A stretch of DNA of 64,000 nt from Streptomyces sp. CB02058 (GTDB lineage Bacteria; Actinomycetota; Actinomycetes; Streptomycetales; Streptomycetaceae), in contig NZ_LIPG01000002.1 of the NCBI RefSeq assembly GCF_001905505.1, positions 930,001 to 994,000 on the forward strand, given 5' to 3'. A model generated the notes under the pieces. That model saw only the letters and a list, made by a program, of their open reading frames with translations. It ran no database searches and was not told where the DNA came from. Every line of letters starts with the position of its first letter. The first letter of the stretch is position 1. Both the position numbers and the translations under genes were made by a program. Below, one piece after another: positions 42,114-50,034 of the stretch.

Positions 42114-42761
42114 TCAGCCCCGGTCGAGATAGGCGAGCACCGCGAGCACCCGGCGGTTGTCGTCGTCCGACGGGGGAAGGTCGAGCTTGCCGAAGATGTT
42201 CGAGGTGTGCTTGGCCACCGCCCGCTCCGTGATCACCATCTGCGAGGCGATCGCCCCGTTGGAGCGGCCCTGGGCCATCAGCTCCATGACCTCCCGCTCC
42301 CGGGGTGTCAGTCCGCCCATCGGCTTGTCCGCCGAACGCCGGGACAGCAGCTGCGAGATGACCTGCGGGTCCATCGCCGTCCCGCCCCCGGCGACCCGGC
42401 GCACCGCGTCGATGAACTGGTCCGCGTCGAACACCCGGTCCTTCAGCAGATAGCCGATGCCGCCGTTGCCGTCCGCCAGCAGCTCACGTGCGTACAGCTG
42501 CTCCACGTGCTGGGAGAGGACGAGCACCGGGAGCCCCGGCCGGTCGCGGCGTGCGGTCAGGGCGCACTGCAGGCCCTCGTCCGTGTGGGACGGCGGGAGC
42601 CGGACGTCGACCACGGCGACGTCCGGCTTCAACTCGGCCAGCGCCCTCGTCAGTTCGGGCCCGGTCTCGACGGCCGCCGCGATCTCGAAATCGTAGGCTT
42701 CCAGCATGCGCACGAGCCCGTCGCGGAGCAGGAAGAGATCTTCGGCTAGGACAACGCGCAA
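42114..42761 (-). CDS. NarL/FixJ-family response regulator
   Basis: This 215-residue regulator has a receiver domain (RVVLAEDLFLLRDGLVRMLE, phospho-acceptor Asp52 in VAVVDVRLPP, Lys in GYLLKDRV) and a LuxR HTH (LTPREREVMELMAQGRSNGA, I-A-S-Q; TERAVAKHTSNIFGKLDL). The start is TTG 42761, five bases after GGAG and inside the 3' end of the kinase gene, so translation is coupled by a 16-bp overlap; no ATG or GTG fits. It is the partner of the kinase at 42746-44014. Confidence 0.93.
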   Translation of the reverse strand: MRVVLAEDLFLLRDGLVRMLEAYDFEIAAAVETGPELTRALAELKPDVAVVDVRLPPSHTDEGLQCALTARRDRPGLPVLVLSQHVEQLYARELLADGNGGIGYLLKDRVFDADQFIDAVRRVAGGGTAMDPQVISQLLSRRSADKPMGGLTPREREVMELMAQGRSNGAIASQMVITERAVAKHTSNIFGKLDLPPSDDDNRRVLAVLAYLDRG

Positions 42762-44014
42762 GGGATCTCCATGGTCACCATGGTGGGACCGCCCGCAGGG
42801 CTGCTGACGGCCAGTACGCCGTCGAATGTACCCAGTCGGCGTTCGATTCCGCTCAGTCCCGAGCCGCCGCCGAGGGCCGCACCGCCCCTGCCGTTGTCCG
42901 TGACGGCGATCCGCAGCATGCCCTCCGCGTGGTGCATGTCCACCCATACGCGGTCGGCCTCGGCGTGCTTCACCGCGTTGGTGAGTGTCTCGCTGACGGC
43001 GAAGTACGCCGCCGACTCGACCGGGGCCTCGGCGCGCCCGTCCAGCTCCACCGTGACCTCCGACGCGACCGGCAGGCGCAGGGCCAGCGCCTTCACCGCG
43101 TCGCCCAGTCCGCGTTCGGCGAGGACCGGCGGGTGGATGCCCCGTACGAGATCGCGCAGTTCGGTCAGGGCCTCGGCGGAGGACGTGCGCGCCATCGCCA
43201 GCAGCTTCTTCGCCTCGGCGGGGTCCTTCTCGATGAGCGCCTCGATGGTGCCGAGGTTCATGCCCATGGCGACCAGCCGGGCCTGCGCCCCGTCGTGCAG
43301 ATCCCGCTCGATGCGCCGCAGTTCGGACGCCGCCGTGTCCACGGCCTCGTGCCGGGTCTCGGTGAGCCGTTCGATGCGCTGCGCGAGCTCCTCCGGGGTG
43401 GGCGCCAGGGCCGACCTGGCGATCACGAAGTGCAGTCGCAGCAGGCGTCCGCTCGACCACACCCCGAGGTGGAAGATCGCGACACCGAGCAGGGCGGCGG
43501 CCAGCGCCGTCAACTGACTGTCGACCGGCACGAAGCCGTACCAGTACGGGTCGTCCTCGAACACCCGCCACAGCCCGGCCGCCAGGACGAGACCCTCCAC
43601 GGGGAAGAGCAGCAGCGCGAAGGTGAGGGCCAGCACCACGTAACCGGCGGTCATGTCGATCAGCAGCCACCGCAGGTCCCGCCAGGTCGCCGGGTCCTTC
43701 AGCAGGAACATGGTGCGCTCGACCTGACCGGTGAAGCCCGAACGCACGTCCTTCGGGAACGGCCGGTAGGGGACCGGGATGCTGACGTCCGACCAGGCCG
43801 AGGCGAGCCTGCGGCGCCGGTCGGCGTGCCGGCGCACCTGGTCCATGAGCCACGGTGTCGTCACCAGTCCCACGCCGAGCAGGATGAAGACGAGGGAGAG
43901 GACCGACAGGACGAACAGGAGGGCCGAGCCCGGGATGCTCGCGAAGGAGAGCCCCAGCGCCCGCCCACCGGTCAGCAGGGCGGTCCCGACCCGGCTCTTC
44001 AACGATCTCTTCAT
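42746..44014 (-). CDS. Sensor histidine kinase (HisKA_3, NarX/DesK-like)
   Basis: This 422-residue kinase starts at ATG 44014 behind GGAGGAG. The N-terminal half has four or so membrane helices (SALLFVLSVLSLVFILLGVG, AGYVVLALTFALLLFPVEGL, LTALAAALLGVAIFHLGVW) interleaved with a conserved sensor-like region. The phospho-acceptor is His240 in RRIERDLHDGAQARLVAMGM. The ATPase domain has the N box AVSETLTNAVKHAEADRVWV, then DNGRGGA and GGGSGLSGIERRLG. Several Streptomyces kinases of this layout respond to cell-envelope stress, but the signal here is unknown. Confidence 0.92.
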   Translation of the reverse strand: MKRSLKSRVGTALLTGGRALGLSFASIPGSALLFVLSVLSLVFILLGVGLVTTPWLMDQVRRHADRRRRLASAWSDVSIPVPYRPFPKDVRSGFTGQVERTMFLLKDPATWRDLRWLLIDMTAGYVVLALTFALLLFPVEGLVLAAGLWRVFEDDPYWYGFVPVDSQLTALAAALLGVAIFHLGVWSSGRLLRLHFVIARSALAPTPEELAQRIERLTETRHEAVDTAASELRRIERDLHDGAQARLVAMGMNLGTIEALIEKDPAEAKKLLAMARTSSAEALTELRDLVRGIHPPVLAERGLGDAVKALALRLPVASEVTVELDGRAEAPVESAAYFAVSETLTNAVKHAEADRVWVDMHHAEGMLRIAVTDNGRGGAALGGGSGLSGIERRLGTFDGVLAVSSPAGGPTMVTMEIPCALS

Positions 44015-44148
44015 GGCGTCTCCTCCCACCGGGCCCCCGTCGGATCCCGTCCGGCCTCCAGTCTGTCGTGAGCGAGGGGATCATTGTCAGCCGTTCCGCC
44101 ACCCGACCGGGGTGTACCTGGCCCCACCCTCGGCCCGGGGGTGCAGCA

Positions 44149-44178
44149 GGCGGCCCCGGGAGAGTTCCCGGGGCCGCC
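44149..44178. terminator. Terminator after the winged-helix regulator gene
   Basis: GGCGGCCCCGGG (44149-44160), six-base loop, and its perfect complement 44167-44178; a 12-bp stem 30 bp after the minus-strand stop at 44208. Confidence 0.85.
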
Positions 44179-44207
44179 TGGCCGTCCCGTGCGGTAGCCC
44201 CGTGCGG

Positions 44208-44867
44208 TCAGGGCGTGTACTTGTAGCCCACGCGCCGCACGGTCTGGATCGACCGGCGGTGCTCGGCGCCCAGCTTGCGGCGCAGCCGGGCGACATGGAC
44301 GTCGACGGTGCGCCCGTCGCCCACGTGCCCGTAGCCCCAGACCGTCGTCACCAGCTGGTCGCGGGTGTGCACCCGGTGCGGATGCGCCACGAGGTGCGCC
44401 AGCAGCTCGAATTCGAGGTAGGTGAGGTCGAGGGCGACGCCGTCCACGGCCGCGGTGCGACGCGTGGAGTCGATCTGCACGGGGCCGCCCGCCGGAGCAC
44501 CGGCAGGCGCGGACGCCTCCGGCGCCGGCTCCGGCACGAGCCCCGGCACGAGCTCCCGGTGCTGGGCGGAGGCCACCGCTCCGGCGAGGGCGGGCTGCTG
44601 GTCGGCAGGCACGAGCACCAGGTAACCGACCATCGGAGGCCGGCCCGGCAGCGCCGGAAGCGTGTGCGCGGGCGCGGGCAGCCAGGTGGCGCCCGGCGGG
44701 AGGAAGCCGGCCACGTCGGGAATTTCGACGACCTCGTCACGGTCGACGGCCCGCAGCCGGTGCCGGCTGGGGGACAGGGTGTTGCGGGCGGTGGTGGTGG
44801 CCGCAGCGGACACCGCGGACGCCGCGGTGGCGGCGGACGCGGTGGAGAAGGTACGGGTGTTCGCCAT
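44208..44867 (-). CDS. Winged-helix (OmpR/PhoB-type) regulator next to glnII, possible GlnRII
   Basis: This is a 219-residue protein. The C-terminal 95 residues are a trans_reg_C winged helix: LDLTYLEFELLAHLVAHPHR, VHTRDQLVTTVWGYGHVGDG, RTVDVHVARLRRKLGAEHR and IQTVRRVGYKYTP. The N-terminal 120 residues contain no receiver aspartate and are Ala/Pro-rich. The helix is close to that of GlnR, and the gene sits directly upstream of glnII in the same orientation. In S. coelicolor the GlnRII gene (an OmpR-like nitrogen regulator) lies near glnII, so orthology is plausible but not shown. Confidence 0.85.
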   Translation of the reverse strand: MANTRTFSTASAATAASAVSAAATTTARNTLSPSRHRLRAVDRDEVVEIPDVAGFLPPGATWLPAPAHTLPALPGRPPMVGYLVLVPADQQPALAGAVASAQHRELVPGLVPEPAPEASAPAGAPAGGPVQIDSTRRTAAVDGVALDLTYLEFELLAHLVAHPHRVHTRDQLVTTVWGYGHVGDGRTVDVHVARLRRKLGAEHRRSIQTVRRVGYKYTP

Positions 44868-45195
44868 GAGGGTCAGCTCTTTCGCGCGAGGAGTCGTCGA
44901 GGACGTACGTCGTGCGCGCGGACCGAAGGCCGGTGTGAGGCGGCTTTAGAGGGCCTGCGCGTTCCACGCGCGGCAACACACCCGGTCGAAGTCATGATGC
45001 TGACGAGAGGGCCAGAACGGCTCGAGGTCGCTGCGACCCGATGCGGTGTACTGGAAGCTGGCCATGTCCCCATTGAAGCAGAGATCGGCGCCGTGCAGGA
45101 GAGGTCTCTCACCCGTCGATACGGACCACTGTGTCAGGTTCCTCACCCGCCCCCTCCGTACCGTCCTTCCCGGCCGTCGCGGAGGCCGGGCACGC
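44868..45195. other. Intergenic region upstream of the winged-helix gene
   Basis: About 330 bp without a firm gene. On the minus strand a small frame from ATG 45065 to 44946 would encode 39 residues ending SRQHHDFDRVCCRAWNAQAL. Its H-x-D-x-x-RV-x-C pattern recalls the cysteine-containing leader peptides of actinobacterial sulfur genes, but the downstream gene is not a sulfur gene, so I list it only as a candidate. Confidence 0.35.
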
Positions 45196-45228
45196 CGAAG
45201 GGGCGCCCGGCCCGCGGACGCCCCTTCG
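45196..45228. terminator. glnII terminator
   Basis: CGAAGGGGCG (45196-45205) pairs perfectly with 45219-45228 around a 13-base loop, 18 bp beyond the glnII stop on the minus strand. Confidence 0.75.
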
Positions 45229-45246
45229 TACCGGATCGGTGGCGGA

Positions 45247-46290
45247 TCAGACCTGGTCGGCCTTCTCCAGCGCGGTGCAGCAGGTGTCGACGATCAGCCG
45301 CGTGACGACGTACGGGTCGACGTTGGCGTTCGGGCGACGGTCCTCGATGTAGCCCTTCTGGTCCTGCTCGACCTGCCACGGGATACGGACCGAGGCGCCG
45401 CGGTTGGAGACGCCGTAGCTGTACTCGTTCCACGGGGCGGTCTCGTGCAGACCCGTCAGACGGTCGTCGATGCCCGCGCCGTAGTTCTTGACGTGGTCCA
45501 TCGGCTTCGAGCCCTCACCCAGCGACTCGGCCGCCGTGATGATCGCCTCGTAGCCCTCGCGCATGGCCTTCGTGGAGAAGTTGGTGTGCGCACCCGCGCC
45601 GTTCCAGTCACCCTTGACCGGCTTCGGGTCCAGCGTCGCGGAGACGTTGAAGTCCTCGGCGGTGCGGTAGAGCAGCCAGCGGGCGACCCACAGGTGGTCG
45701 GAGACGTCCAGCGGGGAGACCGGGCCCACCTGGAACTCCCACTGGCCGGGCATGACCTCGGCGTTGATGCCGGAGATGGCCAGTCCGGCCTTCAGGCAGT
45801 TGTCCAGGTGCTTCTCGACGATGTCACGGCCGAAGATCTCGTCCGCGCCGACACCGCAGTAGTAGCCGCCCTGCGCGGCCGGGAAGCCGCCCTCGGGGAA
45901 GCCGAGCGGACGGTGTCCGTCGAAGAAGGTGTACTCCTGCTCGATGCCGAAGATCGGCTCCTGGGCCGCGAACTGCTCGGCGACCGGGCGCAGCGAGGCG
46001 CGGGTGTTGGACTCGTGCGGAGTCATATCGATGTTGAAGACCTCGCACAGGACGAGGACGTCGTCGCCGCCGCGGATCGGGTCCGGGCAGGTGAAGACCG
46101 GCTTGAGGACCCGGTCGGACGCGTGACCCTCGGCCTGGTTGGTGCTCGAACCGTCGAAGCCCCAGATGGGCAGATCCGCCACGTCCTGCGAGGGGGTCCC
46201 CGACATGATCTTCGTCTTGGAGCGAAGCTTGGCGGTCGGCTCGGTGCCGTCGATCCAGATGTACTCAGCCTTGAAGGTCACGGACGCCAT
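45247..46290 (-). CDS. glnII: Glutamine synthetase type II (eukaryotic-like)
   Basis: This 347-residue enzyme is the GSII form found in Streptomyces, Frankia and rhizobia. It catalyses glutamate + ammonia + ATP to glutamine in a decameric complex and is not controlled by adenylylation. Landmarks: WGFDGSSTNQAEGHASDRVL near residue 43, FGIEQEYTFF (metal-binding Glu), GINAEVMPGQWEFQVGP, GDWNGAGAHTNFST (ATP/ammonia site) and NRGASVRIP. Length is normal. A four-block GlnR-type site lies 46-84 bp upstream (46337-46374), and a second synthetase, glnA, is at 57112-58521. Confidence 0.97.
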   Translation of the reverse strand: MASVTFKAEYIWIDGTEPTAKLRSKTKIMSGTPSQDVADLPIWGFDGSSTNQAEGHASDRVLKPVFTCPDPIRGGDDVLVLCEVFNIDMTPHESNTRASLRPVAEQFAAQEPIFGIEQEYTFFDGHRPLGFPEGGFPAAQGGYYCGVGADEIFGRDIVEKHLDNCLKAGLAISGINAEVMPGQWEFQVGPVSPLDVSDHLWVARWLLYRTAEDFNVSATLDPKPVKGDWNGAGAHTNFSTKAMREGYEAIITAAESLGEGSKPMDHVKNYGAGIDDRLTGLHETAPWNEYSYGVSNRGASVRIPWQVEQDQKGYIEDRRPNANVDPYVVTRLIVDTCCTALEKADQV

Positions 46291-46336
46291 CCTTTGCGGG
46301 TGCTGCGGTCTATGGTGCGCAGCTTCGCAAGGTGCG

Positions 46337-46374
46337 ATTTCCCGACCGTTGCCCGAATGTGAACCCCGTGTTAC
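46337..46374 (-). promoter_or_regulatory. GlnR-type nitrogen operator of glnII
   Basis: Read on the minus strand the site is GTAAC-n6-TTCAC-n6-GCAAC-n6-GAAAT, matching the known GlnR pattern gTnAC-n6-GAAAC-n6-GTnAC-n6-GAAAC in spacing exactly and in most bases. It lies 46-84 bp before the glnII start codon. GlnR would activate glnII under nitrogen limitation. Confidence 0.75.
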
Positions 46375-46481
46375 CGAGGTTTCCCGAAGGTGTCGGACGC
46401 CAGGTCTGCGCTGTCCGGGGCCGTCTCAGCCCGCGTCGCATCGGATACGGTCCACGCCCCGGGCCCGGCACACTGGCGGGT

Positions 46482-47408
46482 ATGACCACACACGCCGCCG
46501 CCCCCGGGACACCGCTGCGCACCGCCCTCGTCGGGGCGGGCCCCTGGGCGCGCCTGACTCACGCCCCCGCGCTCACCGCCCACCCCGGCGCCGTGCTCAG
46601 CGGTGTCTGGGGGCGCCGCCCCGAAGCCGCCCGGGCGCTCGCCGCCGCCCACGGCACCGAGGCGTACACCGGCGACGAGGGGCTCGACGCGCTCCTGGCC
46701 GCGAGCGACGCGGTGGCCTTCGCGGTGCCGCCGGACGTCCAGGCACCCCTGGCCGTGCGGGCGGCGGCCGCCGGATGCCATCTGCTGCTGGACAAGCCGG
46801 TCGCCACGACCGCGGCCGGCGCCCGGGAGGTCGCCGAGGCCGCCGAGCGGGCCCAGGTCGCCTCCGTGGTCTTCTGCACGCTCCGCTTCGCCGCGGGCAC
46901 GGCCGGCTGGATCGCCGAACAGGCCGCCGCGGGCGGCTGGTTCACCGCCCGCGCCCTCTGGATGGGCGCGCTGTTCGCGCCGGGCGCGCGCAGCGAGTTC
47001 GCCGACTCGCCCTGGCGCCGGGAGAAGGGCGCCCTCTGGGACGTCGGCCCGCACGCCCTCTCGGTCCTGATCCCGGTCCTGGGCGATGTGACGGAGGTGG
47101 TCGCGGCCCGAGGGCCCGCCGACACCACGCAGCTCCTGCTCCGGCACACCTCCGGCGCGTCGAGCACGGTGACGCTCGCGCTGGACGCGCCGCCCGGCGC
47201 GGTGGGCACCGAGGTCGAATTCCGGGGCGAGCGGGGAGTGTCCGCCCTGCCCCCGGGCGGCGGCGACGCGCTCGGCGCCCTCGCGGCTGCCGTGGACGCC
47301 CTGGCCGACGCGGCGCGTACGGGCGTCGCGCACCCCTGCGACGCGCGGTTCGGGGCACGGCTGACCGAGGTGCTCGCCGAGGCCGAGGCGGGGCTCGGCC
47401 GGGCCTGA
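46482..47408 (+). CDS. Gfo/Idh/MocA-family oxidoreductase
   Basis: This 308-residue protein has an N-terminal Rossmann fold (TALVGAGPWARLTHAPALTA, then VLSGVWGRRPEAARALA) and the family segment HLLLDKPVATTAAGAREVAE containing the catalytic-site Lys-Pro. The C-terminal half carries the alpha/beta dimer domain (GALWDVGPHALSVLIPVLGD). The start is ATG 46482; the frame is open further upstream but runs into the glnII control region. It probably oxidises a sugar or polyol with NAD(P); no neighbour narrows this. Confidence 0.88.
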   Translation: MTTHAAAPGTPLRTALVGAGPWARLTHAPALTAHPGAVLSGVWGRRPEAARALAAAHGTEAYTGDEGLDALLAASDAVAFAVPPDVQAPLAVRAAAAGCHLLLDKPVATTAAGAREVAEAAERAQVASVVFCTLRFAAGTAGWIAEQAAAGGWFTARALWMGALFAPGARSEFADSPWRREKGALWDVGPHALSVLIPVLGDVTEVVAARGPADTTQLLLRHTSGASSTVTLALDAPPGAVGTEVEFRGERGVSALPPGGGDALGALAAAVDALADAARTGVAHPCDARFGARLTEVLAEAEAGLGRA

Positions 47409-47504
47409 TCCGCGTGCCCGGCCCCTGGGGCGGGCCCCGGACGGCCGGTTAGGGTGACGAGGCGCGGGCCGCACGGGCCGGAAACCAGGCGAAACGGGGG
47501 CACG

Positions 47505-47756
47505 GTGAACAACAGGACGTACCGCGACTACGACTTCAGTCACCTGCCGGACGGGCTGGCCCTGTTCCTGGGCATCCTCGTCGTCCTGATGCTGGTGGTC
47601 CTGTTCGGCGGACTCCTCCTGATCGGGCGCCGGAAGAGTAAGAGTCCCGAGGAGAGGGCGCGGGCCGCCGCGGGCAGGGCGAGCCGGAGCCGTCAGGCGG
47701 ACCTGAGGAAGCGGCGCGTCGCACTGCAGAGGAAGGCCGACCGGCAGAACCCCTGA
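47505..47756 (+). CDS. Small single-span membrane protein
   Basis: This 83-residue protein starts at GTG 47505 after GGGGG. One helix (GLALFLGILVVLMLVVLFGG, L-L-L-I) is followed by a strongly basic, Arg/Lys/Ala-rich cytoplasmic tail (RRKSKSPEERARAAAGRASR). No family is recognised. Confidence 0.7.
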   Translation: MNNRTYRDYDFSHLPDGLALFLGILVVLMLVVLFGGLLLIGRRKSKSPEERARAAAGRASRSRQADLRKRRVALQRKADRQNP

Positions 47757-47827
47757 GGGGCGTGTGCGCCGCCGGTTCCCCCGTCGCCCCTGTTCCGGTG
47801 CCCCCGCTGCGACGGCGGCCGGCCGGG

Positions 47828-48292
47828 TCACTCGGGCTGTGCGGCCAGCGCGGTGTGCGCCTCCAGGAGGAAACGGCGGACGGCCGCCGCCTCCCGGTCG
47901 TCGAAGGTGCGCAGGACATCGGCCATCCGCGCCAGGGGGTGCCCGAAGAACTCCTGACCCCGCTCCCTCGCCCGTGCGTCGACCGTGAGGAGCACCCGGC
48001 GGCGGTCGAGCGAGTCCCGGGTACGGGTGACGTGGCCGAGACGGACCAGCCGGTCGATGAGCGCGGTGGTGCCCGCGGAGTTGAGCCCCAGCTGTGCGCC
48101 CAGCCACCCGGCGGTCGCGGGCGTCTTCGAACGGCCGGCGTCGAGCAGACAGATCAACGCGCGCACGTCGGTGGGGTGCATGCCGTTCCGGGAGGCGAAT
48201 TCGGCCTGCCTCAGGCCGAATTCGACCGCGACCCGGCGCAGCAGGTGCACCGTGGCCATCTCCGGGCCGTCCGGCCCCTCTTTCTCGGTCAT
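47828..48292 (-). CDS. MarR-family transcriptional regulator
   Basis: This 154-residue protein has a MarR winged helix: GMHPTDVRALICLLDAGRSK, TPATAGWLGAQLGLNSAGTT and RLVRLGHVTRTRDSLDRRRV. ATG 48292 lies two bases from a 35-bp perfect palindrome that also abuts the divergent hydrolase gene, so the protein should repress both. The closeness of ATG and palindrome leaves no room for a normal leader, implying a very short or absent 5' UTR. Confidence 0.92.
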   Translation of the reverse strand: MTEKEGPDGPEMATVHLLRRVAVEFGLRQAEFASRNGMHPTDVRALICLLDAGRSKTPATAGWLGAQLGLNSAGTTALIDRLVRLGHVTRTRDSLDRRRVLLTVDARARERGQEFFGHPLARMADVLRTFDDREAAAVRRFLLEAHTALAAQPE

Positions 48293-48294
48293 GC

Positions 48295-48329
48295 CCCTAT
48301 TTTATCTCGCCGGGCGAGATAAAATAGGG
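48295..48329. promoter_or_regulatory. Perfect 35-bp palindromic operator, MarR/hydrolase
   Basis: Two 17-bp arms (CCCTATTTTATCTCGCC and its exact complement) flank a single central base. It is the only strongly AT-rich spot nearby (TATTTTAT) and fills the gap between the divergent MarR (48292) and hydrolase (48344) starts, leaving the hydrolase ribosome site CAGGAGG at 48331-48337 free. Confidence 0.9.
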
Positions 48330-48343
48330 ACAGGAGGCGATCG

Positions 48344-49270
48344 ATGACGCACGCACCCCAGTCCGTTCCGCCAGGGTTCCTCGCCGCGTACGACGAAGTC
48401 CTGGCCGCCCACTGGCCCACCGGGACGGTCCCTTCCCCGGTCCCGACCCCGTACGGCACCACACACGTCAACAGCTGCGGCCCCGAAGGGGCTCCGCCCC
48501 TGGTCCTGCTGCCCGGCGGGGGAGTCCCCTCCGCCGTGTGGTACGTCCAGGCGGCCCGTCTCGGGCTGACCCACCGCGTCCACGCGGTCGATCTCGTCGG
48601 TGAGCCGGGGCGCAGCGCGACGGGGGAGCGCCCGCTCCGCTCGGCGGCCGACCTCACGGCATGGCTGGACGCCGTGCTGGACGGGCTGGATGTGCCGTCC
48701 GCCGCGCTCTGCGGCCACTCGTACGGCGGCTGGATCGCCCTGCGGTACGCCCTGCACGCGCCCCGACGCGTCAGCAGGCTCGTGCTGGTGGACCCGACCG
48801 GGTGCTTCGGGGGCTTCGACCCCGTCTATCTGCTGCACGCGCTGCCGATGCTGCTCCGGCCCACGGTCCGCCGGACGCGCGCGTTCCTGGACTGGGAGAC
48901 GGCGGGCGCGCCCTTCGACCCCGCCTGGACACGGCTGCGCGACGAGGCGGCCGGCTTCCCCTCGGCCCGCCCCGTCACCGGACCGAGGCCCTCGCCCGAG
49001 GAACTGCGTGGCCTGGAGCCGGAGACACTCGTCCTGCTCGCCGGGAACAGCCGCGCCCACGACGCGCGGCGGGTCGCCGCGGCAGCCGGCCGGCTGCTCC
49101 CGCGCGCCGAGACGGCGACAGTCGCGGACGCCACCCATCACTCCCTGCCGCTCGGAGTCCCTGGTGCCGCCGAGATCGGCCGCCGCATGGAGGACTTCCT
49201 CAGCGGCCCATCGCGTCCCGTACCGCCTCGTCCGTCCGCGCCACGACGGCCGTACCGTCCTGCGCGGTGA
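48344..49270 (+). CDS. Alpha/beta-fold hydrolase
   Basis: This 308-residue hydrolase has the oxyanion strand LVLLPGGGVPSAVWY, the nucleophile elbow ALCGHSYGGWIAL (Ser in GHSYGG, about residue 125), an acidic residue after ETLVLLAGNSRAHDARR and His in ADATHHSLPL. ATG 48344 follows CAGGAGG. It could be an esterase, lactonase or haloperoxidase-like enzyme; control by the adjacent MarR protein suggests response to an aromatic or antibiotic-type ligand. The C-terminal 15 residues (Pro/Arg-rich) overlap the convergent gene by 71 bp and might be an extension caused by loss of an earlier stop. Confidence 0.9.
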   Translation: MTHAPQSVPPGFLAAYDEVLAAHWPTGTVPSPVPTPYGTTHVNSCGPEGAPPLVLLPGGGVPSAVWYVQAARLGLTHRVHAVDLVGEPGRSATGERPLRSAADLTAWLDAVLDGLDVPSAALCGHSYGGWIALRYALHAPRRVSRLVLVDPTGCFGGFDPVYLLHALPMLLRPTVRRTRAFLDWETAGAPFDPAWTRLRDEAAGFPSARPVTGPRPSPEELRGLEPETLVLLAGNSRAHDARRVAAAAGRLLPRAETATVADATHHSLPLGVPGAAEIGRRMEDFLSGPSRPVPPRPSAPRRPYRPAR

Positions 49271-49559
49271 TGATCGGGCGCTGGATCAGCTTCGGGTGCC
49301 CGGCCAGCGCCGTGATCCACCGCTCGCGCGATGCCTCGTCCTTCGGCCAGTCCTTGAGGCCGAGCTCCTTCGCCTCCGCCTCCTGGGTCCTCGCGATGTC
49401 CCACGGCTCCAGTCCGAGACGGCCGAGCACCGCCCGGATCTCCTCGGGCGAAGGCACGTCCTCCAGATAGCGGCGGACGGTGTACTCGGCCCCCTCCGCG
49501 TCCAGCAGACTCACCGCGCTGCGGCACTTGGAACAGGCGGGATTGATCCAGATCTCCAT
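49200..49559 (-). CDS. ArsC/Spx-type thioredoxin-fold protein (arsenate reductase family)
   Basis: This 119-residue protein has the ArsC family N terminus IWINPACSKCRSAVSLLDAE (CxxC, with the first Cys as nucleophile), YLEDVPSPEEIRAVLGRLGL, and the family segment HPKLIQRPIITAQDGTAVVA, where the Arg contacts substrate. Length matches ArsC. No ars operon surrounds it, so a housekeeping or redox role is as likely as arsenate reduction. It overlaps the convergent hydrolase gene by 71 bp. Confidence 0.88.
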   Translation of the reverse strand: MEIWINPACSKCRSAVSLLDAEGAEYTVRRYLEDVPSPEEIRAVLGRLGLEPWDIARTQEAEAKELGLKDWPKDEASRERWITALAGHPKLIQRPIITAQDGTAVVARTDEAVRDAMGR

Positions 49560-49678
49560 GGGGCCCAGGGTACGGGAGGGATCCCCGAAATGGCCTCTGG
49601 CCAGGGGCGATTGTCAGTGGGGGGCGGTAAAATGGAGGCAGTTCGTGAGGGTTCCACCACCGCGCCAGGAGGTTGCCG

Positions 49679-49948
49679 ATGGCCGTTGCCACAGCCACGA
49701 CCGAGCCGCTCCACCAGCCCCTTCGGAAGAAGCCGCTCCCCGCGGGCCGTCCCCGCGAGTGGTACGTCTCGCACAACCGCCGCCTCAAGGCCATGCGTCT
49801 GGCCATCGCCCTGCTCGACACCGGCGTGTACCAGCCGTCGAGCGCCGACAACGCCCGGATACGCGCGACGGCCGCCCGCCTCGCCATCCACCCGCCGTCC
49901 GACACCACCTGCCGCATGGTCCGCGCCCTGATCCGCTACGGCCGCTGA
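49679..49948 (+). CDS. Conserved small protein of unknown function
   Basis: This 89-residue protein starts at ATG 49679, six bases after a perfect AGGAGG (49667-49672). A basic N terminus (LRKKPLPAGRPREWYVSHNR) is followed by two helices (RLKAMRLAIALLDTGVYQPS; IRATAARLAIHPPSDTTCRM). No catalytic motif is visible. The compact helical, Arg-rich make-up suggests a nucleic-acid or protein-binding role, which I cannot support further. Confidence 0.75.
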   Translation: MAVATATTEPLHQPLRKKPLPAGRPREWYVSHNRRLKAMRLAIALLDTGVYQPSSADNARIRATAARLAIHPPSDTTCRMVRALIRYGR

Positions 49949-49952
49949 CCCG

Positions 49953-49998
49953 GCGCGCCTGTGCCCCCGGGCTCCCGGACCCGGGGGCACAGGCGCGC
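49953..49998. terminator. Very strong 19-bp hairpin terminator
   Basis: GCGCGCCTGTGCCCCCGGG (49953-49971) pairs perfectly with 49980-49998 around an 8-base loop, starting 5 bases after the stop of the preceding gene. Confidence 0.9.
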
Positions 49999-50034
49999 GC
50001 CCCGCTGCGGGAGGCGGATGCGAGACTGCACGCC

